From assembly GCA_903904275.1 (NCBI GenBank), contig CAIVBX010000370.1:1-11926 (forward strand): DNA of 11,926 nt, given 5' to 3'. Positions within the stretch are counted from its first letter, which is position 1. Each line of letters opens with the position of its first letter. Below are positions 1 to 6,883 of the stretch, piece by piece. A program made the translations under genes and the position numbers. The notes under the pieces are model-generated. The model was not told the origin of the DNA. It made no database searches and worked only from the letters and a program-made list of their open reading frames with translations. The DNA is from an uncultured Pseudomonadota bacterium. GTDB lineage: Bacteria; Pseudomonadota; Gammaproteobacteria; Methylococcales; Methylomonadaceae.

Positions 1-563
1 CTGGTTTTCGTGTCAGCCTGCAAGGCGCACAAGGTTTTTATAATATAAAACCTGATTTAACAACTCTCGGCAAAATTATTGGCGGCGGAATGCCTGTTGG
101 CGCATTTGGTGGCAAACGTGAAATTATGGAATGCCTCGCGCCACTTGGTAGCGTTTATCAGGCAGGAACATTATCAGGAAATCCAATTGCCATGGCAGCG
201 GGTTTGAAAACCTTAGAATTGATTGCCGCTCCAGATTTTTACGAAAAATTAACAGTCAAAACCACAAAATTACTTGATGGTTTAAAAACGGCTGCCAAAA
301 ATGCAGGAGTTGCATTAACGACAAATCAAGTTGGTGGCATGTTTGGATTATTTTTCACGGAAGAAAGAAATATCACCTCATTTGAGCAAGTCATGGCGTG
401 TAATCAAACCTATTTCAAACGTTTCTTTCATGCGATGTTAGAACAAGGAATTTATCTTGCACCCTCAGCATTTGAAGCAGGTTTTGTGTCGATTGCTCAC
501 GATGACGAAGCCATTGCGAAAACGATTTCGGCGGCTGAAATTGTTTTTAGACGTTTATCTTAA
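1..563 (+). CDS. hemL: Glutamate-1-semialdehyde 2,1-aminomutase, C-terminal part
   Basis: This PLP enzyme moves the amino group of glutamate-1-semialdehyde to give 5-aminolevulinate, the precursor of heme and other tetrapyrroles, in the cytoplasm. The 5' end lies outside the window; the reading frame begins at base 3 and ends with TAA at 561-563. About 186 residues are visible, matching roughly residue 242 to the end of the 426-residue E. coli protein. The GKIIGGGMPVGAFGG segment holds the PLP-binding lysine (codon 72-74, equivalent to Lys265 in E. coli). It is followed by the family stretch APLGSVYQAGTLSGNP. The internal ATG at 90 falls in the middle of this active-site region and is not a start. 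purB follows after 19 nt on the same strand, so co-transcription is likely. The visible part is intact. Confidence 0.95.
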   Translation, partial: GFRVSLQGAQGFYNIKPDLTTLGKIIGGGMPVGAFGGKREIMECLAPLGSVYQAGTLSGNPIAMAAGLKTLELIAAPDFYEKLTVKTTKLLDGLKTAAKNAGVALTTNQVGGMFGLFFTEERNITSFEQVMACNQTYFKRFFHAMLEQGIYLAPSAFEAGFVSIAHDDEAIAKTISAAEIVFRRLS

Positions 564-582
564 TTTTTATTTTTGGATTTTT

Positions 583-1950
583 ATGACACATTTTTCTTTA
601 ACTGCTATTTCACCTATTGATGGACGTTACGCTGACAAAGTCGATTTATTACGCCCCATTTTTAGTGAATTTGGGTTAATTCATTTTCGCGTACAAGTTG
701 AAGTGCGTTGGCTTCAAGCCTTAGCAAATCAATCTGAAATTGTTGAAGTTTCACCATTTAGCACGACAGCAAATACACTTTTAGAGAACATCATTTCACA
801 ATTTTCAGAAGACGACGCACAGCGCGTTAAAACGATTGAAAAAACCACGAATCACGACGTGAAAGCCGTTGAGTATTTTTTGAAAGAAAAAATCGCGGGC
901 AATGCAGATCTCGAAAAAGTCAGTGAATTTATTCATTTTGCCTGTACATCTGAAGACATTAACAATTTATCTTATGCGTTGATGTTAAAAGCGGGACGTG
1001 AAGTGATTTTGGCACAAATCGAAGCCGTTATTTCATCGCTGACAAAATTGGCAAAAGATACGGCGGCACAACCGATGCTTTCACGCACACACGGACAATC
1101 TGCAACACCTACAACCGTTGGCAAAGAAATCGCCAACACAGTGGCGCGTTTAACTCGCCAAAAAAATCAACTCGAAAAAGTTGAATTGCTTGGCAAAATC
1201 AACGGCGCAGTTGGTAATTACAACGCTCATGCAGTTGCTTATCCTGAAGTTGATTGGACCGATTTTGCTGCAAAATTCGTCACGTCATTGGGTTTAACAT
1301 TCAATCCGTACACCATTCAAATCGAACCGCACGATTACATTGCCGAATTTTTTCACGCCCTTTCGCGTTTCAATACCATTTTGCTCGATTTTGACCGCGA
1401 TATTTGGGGTTATATTTCGCTGGGTTATTTCAAACAACGCACGATTGCAGGCGAAGTTGGTTCTTCAACGATGCCGCACAAAGTGAATCCGATTGATTTT
1501 GAAAATTCGGAAGGTAATTTAGGTTTAGCGAATGCGTTGTTTGGCTTTCTGGCAGAAAAATTACCTGTCTCACGTTGGCAACGTGATTTAACTGATTCAA
1601 CTGTTTTGAGAAATATCGGTGTCGGCGTAGCGCATACCGTGATTGCGATTCAAGCAACATTGAAAGGTATTTCAAAATTGGAATTAAATGCAGACGCGCT
1701 CGAAGCTGATTTGAATGCAAATTGGGAAGTGTTAGCTGAACCGATTCAAACCGTGATGCGTCGTTATAGCATTGAAAAACCGTATGAAAAATTAAAAGAA
1801 CTTACACGCGGTAATCGTATTACACCTGAGCAATTGCGAGAATTTGTCGGAAAATTAGACATTCCTGCGGAAGCTAAAGCGCAATTATTGGTTTTAACAC
1901 CGCGTAGTTATACCGGTTATGCTGAAAAACTTGCTCAAAACGTAGGATAG
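583..1950 (+). CDS. purB: Adenylosuccinate lyase
   Basis: It removes fumarate from SAICAR and from adenylosuccinate, acting twice in purine synthesis; it is a cytoplasmic homotetramer of the fumarase/aspartase superfamily. The 455 residues almost equal the 456 of E. coli PurB. Visible motifs are AISPIDGRY (8-16), HDVKAVEYFLKEK (91-103), TSEDINNLSYALML (122-135), SRTHGQSATP with the catalytic His170, and the superfamily signature GSSTMPHKVNP (293-303) with the catalytic serine loop. The frame stays open upstream to 457, inside hemL, but family similarity begins at the ATG at 583, so I chose that start. Its ribosome site is weak (only TGGA about 6 nt upstream), which fits coupling to hemL. rsgA starts 4 nt after the stop. 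The protein is of the E. coli type (VEVRWLQALA near 39-48), unlike the shorter B. subtilis type. Confidence 0.97.
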   Translation: MTHFSLTAISPIDGRYADKVDLLRPIFSEFGLIHFRVQVEVRWLQALANQSEIVEVSPFSTTANTLLENIISQFSEDDAQRVKTIEKTTNHDVKAVEYFLKEKIAGNADLEKVSEFIHFACTSEDINNLSYALMLKAGREVILAQIEAVISSLTKLAKDTAAQPMLSRTHGQSATPTTVGKEIANTVARLTRQKNQLEKVELLGKINGAVGNYNAHAVAYPEVDWTDFAAKFVTSLGLTFNPYTIQIEPHDYIAEFFHALSRFNTILLDFDRDIWGYISLGYFKQRTIAGEVGSSTMPHKVNPIDFENSEGNLGLANALFGFLAEKLPVSRWQRDLTDSTVLRNIGVGVAHTVIAIQATLKGISKLELNADALEADLNANWEVLAEPIQTVMRRYSIEKPYEKLKELTRGNRITPEQLREFVGKLDIPAEAKAQLLVLTPRSYTGYAEKLAQNVG

Positions 1951-1952
1951 GA
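1944..1952 (+). promoter_or_regulatory. Ribosome binding site for the TTG start of rsgA
   Basis: Two overlapping-register AGGA motifs (1944-1947 and 1949-1952) sit at the very end of purB. The first is 7 nt from the TTG at 1955, a normal spacing. With the in-frame TAG just upstream, this decides the rsgA start. Confidence 0.6.
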
Positions 1953-1954
1953 AA

Positions 1955-2830
1955 TTGACTAACACCACAAAAGAAGGTTTAGTCATCGCGCATTTAGGAC
2001 AAGGAATCGCCGTTGAATCAGACGGCGAAATCATTTTGTGTCAACCTTTACGAAAATTGGATACCGTAACCGTTGGCGATAACGTTTTATGGTCACTTGT
2101 CGCGCCAGAACAAGGACGAATTGAAGCCCTTTTACCACGAAAATCGGTTTTATCACGTCCTTCACGCAATGAAAAAATTCGTCCTGTTGCGGCAAATATC
2201 GATAATGTATTTGTTGTTTTTGCGGTTGAACCTTTTTGTGATTTTTTGTTGTTAGATCAGTATTTAGCCATTTGTGAAAATCGTGATTTCAACGCATCGT
2301 TAATTTTGAACAAAACAGATTTGCCACTTTCGGACGAAATTGAAACAGAATTGGCAAATTATGTGAATTTGGGTTACGCGCTTTATCGTGTTTGCGCGAA
2401 CGATGAGAAAAGTTTGACGGATTTAAAACAAGCCTTGCGTGAAAAAGTGAGTATTTTCACAGGACAATCTGGCGTGGGGAAATCATCACTCACCAATGCG
2501 TTAATTCCTGATAAAAATTTAAAAACCAATACCGTTTCCGCCACAACAAAACATGGACGGCATACAACTACGGCGGCAACACTTTATCATTTGCCTGAAG
2601 GTGGTGATTTAATTGATTCGCCAGGTGTGGCAATTTTTGGTTTAGCTGATATTTCGCGTGGGCAATTAGCACAAGGTTATCGAGAATTTTCGCCTTATTT
2701 GGGACGATGTAAATTTAACGATTGCAGCCATCATTTAGACAAAGGTTGTGAAATTCGCGCGGCAGTTGAAAGGGCTGAAATTTCAACGCCGCGTTACGAA
2801 CGTTTTTTAAAATTACACGAAAAAATGTAA
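1955..2830 (+). CDS. rsgA: Small ribosomal subunit biogenesis GTPase RsgA
   Basis: RsgA is a circularly permuted GTPase that checks late maturation of the 30S subunit. The order of parts is an N-terminal OB fold (about 7-65), then G4 NKTD (119-122), G1 GQSGVGKS (170-177), the G2 region TTKHGRHTTT (197-206), G3 DSPG (221-224), and a zinc site Cys252, Cys257, His259, Cys265 (C-x4-C-x-H-x5-C). G4 before G1 is diagnostic of the permuted family. Translation begins at TTG: a TAG lies in frame at 1943-1945, no ATG or GTG follows near the N-terminus, and AGGA at 1944-1947 sits 7 nt upstream. The protein has 291 residues and lacks the basic N-terminal extension of E. coli RsgA (350 residues). It follows purB by 4 nt and converges on ssb with 4 nt between stops. 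Confidence 0.95.
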   Translation: MTNTTKEGLVIAHLGQGIAVESDGEIILCQPLRKLDTVTVGDNVLWSLVAPEQGRIEALLPRKSVLSRPSRNEKIRPVAANIDNVFVVFAVEPFCDFLLLDQYLAICENRDFNASLILNKTDLPLSDEIETELANYVNLGYALYRVCANDEKSLTDLKQALREKVSIFTGQSGVGKSSLTNALIPDKNLKTNTVSATTKHGRHTTTAATLYHLPEGGDLIDSPGVAIFGLADISRGQLAQGYREFSPYLGRCKFNDCSHHLDKGCEIRAAVERAEISTPRYERFLKLHEKM

Positions 2831-2836
2831 TTTTTT
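2820..2836. terminator. Small A/T hairpin at the rsgA/ssb convergent junction
   Basis: AAAAAAT (2820-2826) and ATTTTTT (2830-2836) are perfect inverted repeats around a 3-nt loop, and they span both stop codons. The stem contains only A-T pairs, so it would be weak. Its symmetric position between convergent genes makes a bidirectional transcription end conceivable. No GC-rich hairpin is present at this junction. Low confidence. Confidence 0.2.
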
Positions 2837-3332
2837 AAAATGGAATATCATCATCGTAAGGTGCATCAAAACTCGGTGCGGATGCGGGTCTAGGTTGTGG
2901 CGGTGCATAACTAGGCGCAGGTTGTGGTGCGTAATTTTGAGATGGTGACGGTTGCTGATAAGCAGGTGGCGTGTAATGTTGAGCAGATGCAGGAGCATTG
3001 TAATCAGAACTTGCCGATTCACGTTTTCCAACCAAATCAATAATTGTCGCGTTCAATTCTAAATTTGTTTTTTTTGTACCATCGTTCGCCGTGTATTCAT
3101 TCATCGTTAATTCACCTGAAACGAAAACTTGTTGCCCTTTTTTCAAATAATCTTTCAGCGTTCCTTCAGCTCTACGACCCCAAAGAATCACACGCAACCA
3201 CACCGTTTGTTGTTTATCACCAAAGCCGACATTGTTTGCAACACTCACATTTAAAACTGCTTGTCCCGAAGGCAAATAACGCACTTCGGCATCTCGTCCT
3301 ACCGTACATACACCGCTAAATACATTTGACAT
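2835..3332 (-). CDS. ssb: Single-stranded DNA-binding protein
   Basis: SSB coats single-stranded DNA in replication, repair and recombination, normally as a homotetramer, and recruits partner proteins through its C-terminal tip. Of 165 residues, about 1-108 form the OB fold (VCTVGRDAEVRYLPSG, VWLRVILWGRRAE, GQQVFVSGEL are recognisable). Residues about 112-157 are a low-complexity linker rich in Pro, Ala, Gln, Tyr and Ser. The end is the canonical acidic tip YDDDIPF (159-165). The ATG at 3330-3332 is preceded by GAGA about 6 nt upstream. It is the last gene of the minus-strand run, 35 nt after hisG, and ends 4 nt from the rsgA stop. The residue count and tip look complete, so this is probably a housekeeping SSB; plasmid or phage paralogues exist but nothing mobile is nearby. 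Confidence 0.96.
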   Translation of the reverse strand: MSNVFSGVCTVGRDAEVRYLPSGQAVLNVSVANNVGFGDKQQTVWLRVILWGRRAEGTLKDYLKKGQQVFVSGELTMNEYTANDGTKKTNLELNATIIDLVGKRESASSDYNAPASAQHYTPPAYQQPSPSQNYAPQPAPSYAPPQPRPASAPSFDAPYDDDIPF

Positions 3333-3367
3333 AATTTTCTCTATTTTTAAATTTTAAAAGACTTATT

Positions 3368-4003
3368 TTAACTTTGAGCCGATGTTAATAAAATTTGCTC
3401 AAATTGCGCCAACAAATCCGCAATTACGGCATTTTTCATTTTCATCGATGCTTTATTCACAACTAAACGTGAACTGATATTCATAATTAACTCGCGTGGT
3501 TCTAAATTATTAGCGCGTAGCGTATTGCCTGTATCCACTAAATCCACGATGCAATCTGCCAAACCAACAAGCGGTGCAAGTTCCATTGAACCATAAAGTT
3601 TAATAATTTCAGCTTGAATACCTAGACTTGCAAAATATGACTGTGCAATTGTGACGTATTTTGTCGCAACACGCACACGTCCTGAAATCGGTGGCGCATC
3701 TTTATGTGCAGCAGTCATCAATTTGCAACGTGCGATATTTAAATCAATCGGTTCATATAAATTTTCTGCGCCGTGTTCAATTAACACGTCTTTGCCTGCA
3801 ATTCCTAAATCTGCCGCGCCATATTCCACAAACGTTGGAACATCTGTTGCGCGAATAATTACGAGTTGAACGTCGTCACGGGTCGTCGGCAAAATCAATT
3901 TACGACTTTTTTCTGGATCATCAATCGGTTGAATGCCCATTTTTGCTAACAATGGCAAGGCTTCTTCGTAAATTCGTCCTTTTGAAACAGCAATTGTAAT
4001 CAT
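3368..4003 (-). CDS. hisG: ATP phosphoribosyltransferase, short form (catalytic subunit)
   Basis: It joins ATP and PRPP to form phosphoribosyl-ATP, the first step of histidine synthesis. The protein has 211 residues and ends soon after the second periplasmic-binding-like lobe, so it is the short form without the C-terminal regulatory domain. In known systems the short form works in a hetero-octamer with HisZ, which is not in this window. Motifs are TIAVSKGRIYEEALPLL at the N-terminus, YGAADLGIAGKD (61-72) and the PRPP-binding loop DLVDTGNTLRAN (154-165). I chose the ATG at 4001-4003; a GTG directly before it (4004-4006) is an equally possible start that adds one residue. The sequence AAGGCGG just upstream overlaps the murA stop and serves either start. 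murA lies 8-11 nt upstream and ssb 35 nt downstream. hisD, often next in related operons, is absent. Confidence 0.95.
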   Translation of the reverse strand: MITIAVSKGRIYEEALPLLAKMGIQPIDDPEKSRKLILPTTRDDVQLVIIRATDVPTFVEYGAADLGIAGKDVLIEHGAENLYEPIDLNIARCKLMTAAHKDAPPISGRVRVATKYVTIAQSYFASLGIQAEIIKLYGSMELAPLVGLADCIVDLVDTGNTLRANNLEPRELIMNISSRLVVNKASMKMKNAVIADLLAQFEQILLTSAQS

Positions 4004-4014
4004 CACAAACCGCC

Positions 4015-5280
4015 TTATTTTGGAACACGACGAATTGTCGCACCTAATTGTGATAGTTTTTCTTCGATGTGGTCGTAACCACGATCGATGTGATAAATAC
4101 GGTCAACTTTCGTGTCGCCTTCGGCAACTAGCGCGGCAATCACCAAACTTGCAGATGCGCGTAAATCCGTCGCCATCACAGGTGCACCTTTTAATTTTGA
4201 AACACCAGTGCAAATTGCGGTATTTGATTCAAGGCGAATATCTGCGCCCATGCGTTGCAATTCGTGAATGTGCATAAAACGATTTTCAAAAACCGTTTCA
4301 GTCACAATGCCAACGCCTTCTGCAATCGCATTCATCGCGCAAAATTGCGCTTGCATATCAGTTGGAAATGCGGGATAGGGTAACGTGCGAACTGAAACGG
4401 CTTTCGGACGTTTTCCGTGCATATTGAGTTCAATCCAATCTTCGCCTGTTGTAATTTCTGCACCTGCTTCAACTAACTTCGCTAAAACCGCATCAAGCAA
4501 ATCAGGGCGCGTGTCTTTTAATTTCACACGACCGCCTGTAATAGCTGCTGCGCAAAGATACGTTCCCGTTTCAATTCGGTCTGACAAAATATCGTAATGA
4601 ATCGTGGTTTCACCCAATTTTTTAACGCCTTCAATCGTCAAAACATCTGTGCCGATGCCTGTAATTTTTGCCCCCATTTTGTTTAAAAAATGCGCTAAAT
4701 CGGTGACTTCAGGTTCTTTCGCAGCATTTTCCATAATAGTTGTGCCTTCGGCTAAAACGGCTGCCATTAACAAATTTTCTGTTCCAGTCACGGTAATTTG
4801 CTCTAAAACAAGGCGACAACCTTTCAAGCGTTTCGCTTTCGCATGAATGAAACCACCGTCTAAGTTAATTTCAGCTCCCATTTGCGCTAAACCGCTCAAA
4901 TGAATATCCACAGGACGTGAACCAATCGCACAACCGCCTGGCAAAGAAACGTGCGCTTCGCCAAAACGCGCTAAAAGAGGTCCTAAAACTAAAATTGAAG
5001 CTCGCATCGTTCGCACTAATTCGTAAGGTGCGACAAAACTGTTAATGGTGCTAGTGTCGATTTGAATGTTCATTTTTTCATCAACGGTCAAACCCACGCC
5101 CATTCGACCAAGCAATTCCATTGTTGTCGTAATGTCGTGCAAATGTGGCACATTGCCAATGCTGACAGGCGCGTGCGATAACAAAGTCGCGGCTAAAATT
5201 GGCAATGCGGCATTTTTTGCCCCAGAAATTCGTAATTCGCCATCAAGTCGGGCGCCGCCTGTAATAATCAATTTATCCAT
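4015..5280 (-). CDS. murA: UDP-N-acetylglucosamine 1-carboxyvinyltransferase
   Basis: MurA transfers enolpyruvate from PEP to UDP-GlcNAc, the first committed step of peptidoglycan synthesis, in the cytoplasm. The 421 residues are close to the 419 of E. coli MurA. Lys22 and Asn23 (GAKNAALPILAATLL) bind substrate. Cys117 in LPGGCAIGSRPVD (113-125) is the PEP-binding cysteine targeted by fosfomycin in the family (Cys115 in E. coli), and Asp308 in FPTDMQAQF is the catalytic acid/base equivalent of Asp305. The cysteine is present, so the sequence gives no sign of the Cys-to-Asp form with intrinsic fosfomycin resistance. The ATG at 5278-5280 has no clear ribosome site and lies inside the end of the STAS gene (13-nt overlap), which suggests translational coupling. 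The mla genes upstream and hisG downstream are a common proteobacterial arrangement. Confidence 0.97.
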   Translation of the reverse strand: MDKLIITGGARLDGELRISGAKNAALPILAATLLSHAPVSIGNVPHLHDITTTMELLGRMGVGLTVDEKMNIQIDTSTINSFVAPYELVRTMRASILVLGPLLARFGEAHVSLPGGCAIGSRPVDIHLSGLAQMGAEINLDGGFIHAKAKRLKGCRLVLEQITVTGTENLLMAAVLAEGTTIMENAAKEPEVTDLAHFLNKMGAKITGIGTDVLTIEGVKKLGETTIHYDILSDRIETGTYLCAAAITGGRVKLKDTRPDLLDAVLAKLVEAGAEITTGEDWIELNMHGKRPKAVSVRTLPYPAFPTDMQAQFCAMNAIAEGVGIVTETVFENRFMHIHELQRMGADIRLESNTAICTGVSKLKGAPVMATDLRASASLVIAALVAEGDTKVDRIYHIDRGYDHIEEKLSQLGATIRRVPK

Positions 5281-5603
5281 GAGTTTTCGGTTGGTTTTTT
5301 GTTGAGTGAAAAATAATGGGTTTTGTCCAACCCGCTGAGTTTGGCTAAATTAAGCAATTGTTTAGGGACGTTTCTAAAAGACAATTTTGCATGTTGATGT
5401 CGTGACAATTTTATCCATTCAATCATCAAGGCAAGCCCCGCGCTGTCAGTTGTCGTGACTTGTGAAAAATCTAAAACAATTTCTTTACCACCGCGTAAAA
5501 ACGGCGGCGAATCAATCAACTTTCCTTGAATACTTGCAAATGTTAATTCACCATGAATTAACCACTGCCCGTCACTTTTAGCTGTAATAGTGAGTTTGTT
5601 CAT
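5268..5603 (-). CDS. mlaB: STAS-domain protein of the Mla transporter (MlaB-like)
   Basis: MlaB is the small cytoplasmic STAS subunit that binds the ATPase MlaF and supports the MlaFEDB complex in retrograde or anterograde phospholipid transport across the envelope. The 111 residues form one STAS domain. The motif LDFSQVTTTDSAGLALMIEW (44-63) contains the conserved DSAGL loop; Ser54 occupies the position of the Ser/Thr that is conserved in MlaB and phosphorylated in some anti-sigma antagonists. The start codon overlaps the mlaD stop (ATGA at 5603-5600), and the 3' end overlaps murA by 13 nt, so translation is probably coupled on both sides. In many proteobacteria mlaC lies between mlaD and mlaB; here it is missing. 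Sequence identity in this family is low, so the assignment rests mainly on the domain plus position. Confidence 0.85.
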   Translation of the reverse strand: MNKLTITAKSDGQWLIHGELTFASIQGKLIDSPPFLRGGKEIVLDFSQVTTTDSAGLALMIEWIKLSRHQHAKLSFRNVPKQLLNLAKLSGLDKTHYFSLNKKPTENSWIN

Positions 5604-6100
5604 TTTTTAGGACTATTTTTTTTGTCGTCACTATCTTTTTTTTCATCTGCCGATTTCAAAAGATATTGTGTAATTGCTTTTTCTAAAATTAAAGCGGAAT
5701 TGGTGAATTCAATTTCACTGCCATTATGCAAATAACTATCTGATGCGCCTTCACCAAGGCTTATATACTGCTCACCTAATAAACCTGCTGTATAAACGCT
5801 CACCGAACTATCGTCTGGTAACGTCTTGTATTTCGCATCAATTTCCATTGTCACAACAGACCTGTAGGTTTTAGGATTGAATACAATGGAACTGACTCGT
5901 CCAATTTTTACTCCCGCAGCTGAAACGGGCGATTTCACTTTTAAACCACCCGAATTTTCAAAACTCGCCGTAATTTGATAAGTTTCACCTTTCGTAAAAG
6001 AGCTTAAATTACTGACTTGCAATGCCAAAAAAAACAAACTCGCAATGCCAGCGGCAACAAATAAACCTACTAACGTATCTTGTGTGTTGTTGTGTGGCAT
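5600..6100 (-). CDS. mlaD: MCE-domain substrate-binding subunit of the Mla lipid transporter
   Basis: MlaD is an inner-membrane-anchored MCE protein that forms a hexameric ring over the permease and passes phospholipids through its pore. Of 166 residues, 10-28 form the single N-terminal membrane helix (LVGLFVAAGIASLFFLALQ). About 38-115 form the MCE domain, with GGLKVKSPVSAAGVKIGRV and the typical YTAGLLGEQYISLGEG. A short helix (ALILEKAITQYLL) corresponds to the C-terminal pore helix, and the end is a lysine/aspartate-rich tail, slightly shorter than in E. coli (183 residues). The ATG at 6098-6100 has a good GGAGA 10 nt upstream, located in the last codons of mlaE. It starts 3 nt after mlaE, and its stop overlaps the STAS gene start by ATGA. 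Confidence 0.94.
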   Translation of the reverse strand: MPHNNTQDTLVGLFVAAGIASLFFLALQVSNLSSFTKGETYQITASFENSGGLKVKSPVSAAGVKIGRVSSIVFNPKTYRSVVTMEIDAKYKTLPDDSSVSVYTAGLLGEQYISLGEGASDSYLHNGSEIEFTNSALILEKAITQYLLKSADEKKDSDDKKNSPKK

Positions 6101-6101
6101 A

Positions 6102-6115
6102 TCTTAATTATCTCC
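6102..6115 (-). promoter_or_regulatory. Ribosome binding site of mlaD
   Basis: On the minus strand GGAGA lies about 10 nt before the mlaD ATG, within the end of mlaE. It is the clearest ribosome site of the mla run. The neighbouring mla starts rely on overlaps instead. Confidence 0.55.
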
Positions 6116-6883
6116 AAACATAAGTGCCGTTAAAATAAAATCTAATCCTAAAATACTAAATGCCGAATTAACAACGGTTCTCGTTGTAGCACGACTTACA
6201 CCTTCCGCCGTAGGAATGGCATCGTAACCTTCAAAAAGTGCAATCCATGACGTGACGAAACCAAAGACCACACTTTTAATAATTCCGTTGATGATGTCTT
6301 TTTGAAAATCTAAATTTGCGTTCATTTGCGACCAATACGCGCCATCATCAACGCCAAGCAATCCACAGCCAACGATTTGCCCGCCAATAATTCCCACTGC
6401 ACTAAACAAAGCAGCAAGTAGTGGCATTGATAAAAATCCAGCTAAAAATCGCGGTGAAATGATGCGTTTAATCGGGTCAATTGCCATCATTTCCATGCCT
6501 GATAATTGTTCAGTGGCTTTCATTAAACCAATTTCAGCCGTTAGTGCCGAACCCGCGCGACCTGCAAATAATAACGCGGCGACGACAGGACCTAATTCAC
6601 GAACTAGCGAGGCGGCAACCATGACCCCTAACGTTTCTTCTGCGCCGAAACGCGACAAAATATAAAAGCCTTGTAAGCCTAAAACCATGCCAACAAATAA
6701 GCCTGAAATTGTGATGATCAAAAATGACAACACGCCAACTGAGTGCATTTGCTTTAAAAGTAAGCACGGGCGAATCAAAACACTTGAAATTCCTGACAAC
6801 ATGCCAATTAAAAAATAACTTGCGCGTCCTAATTTTGTAAAACTTTCACGGGTTGCTGCACCCAAGTATTGAAAAAATTCCAT
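6104..6883 (-). CDS. mlaE: Mla lipid ABC transporter permease
   Basis: MlaE is the integral inner-membrane subunit of the MlaFEDB phospholipid transporter. The 259 residues match the family's usual 260. Several hydrophobic segments are visible, including roughly 48-76 and 150-178, plus a C-terminal one. The family core LVRELGPVVAALLFAGRAGS, followed by ALTAEIGLMKATEQLSGMEMMAIDP, is the DUF140/permease signature, and its cytoplasmic part contacts the ATPase. The start overlaps the mlaF stop by one base (TAATG at 6885-6881), and mlaD follows after 3 nt, so these genes are clearly one translational unit. The gene is intact. Confidence 0.96.
   Translation of the reverse strand: MEFFQYLGAATRESFTKLGRASYFLIGMLSGISSVLIRPCLLLKQMHSVGVLSFLIITISGLFVGMVLGLQGFYILSRFGAEETLGVMVAASLVRELGPVVAALLFAGRAGSALTAEIGLMKATEQLSGMEMMAIDPIKRIISPRFLAGFLSMPLLAALFSAVGIIGGQIVGCGLLGVDDGAYWSQMNANLDFQKDIINGIIKSVVFGFVTSWIALFEGYDAIPTAEGVSRATTRTVVNSAFSILGLDFILTALMFGDN

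Noticed and set aside
457..582. Longer N-terminus for purB inside hemL
   Set aside because: The frame is open but the added residues overlap the hemL C-terminus and show no similarity to PurB, whose conserved start is at 583.
2850..2995. Repeat array in the ssb linker region
   Set aside because: The short similar units (GGTTGTGGC, GGTTGTGGT and like) reflect low-complexity Pro/Gln/Ala codons, without regular spacing; this is neither CRISPR nor a tandem repeat.
2813..3040. Histidine/leucine-rich open frame opposite or beside the ssb linker
   Set aside because: It is another frame of the repetitive Pro/Gln-coding ssb linker and has no independent start signal or family resemblance.
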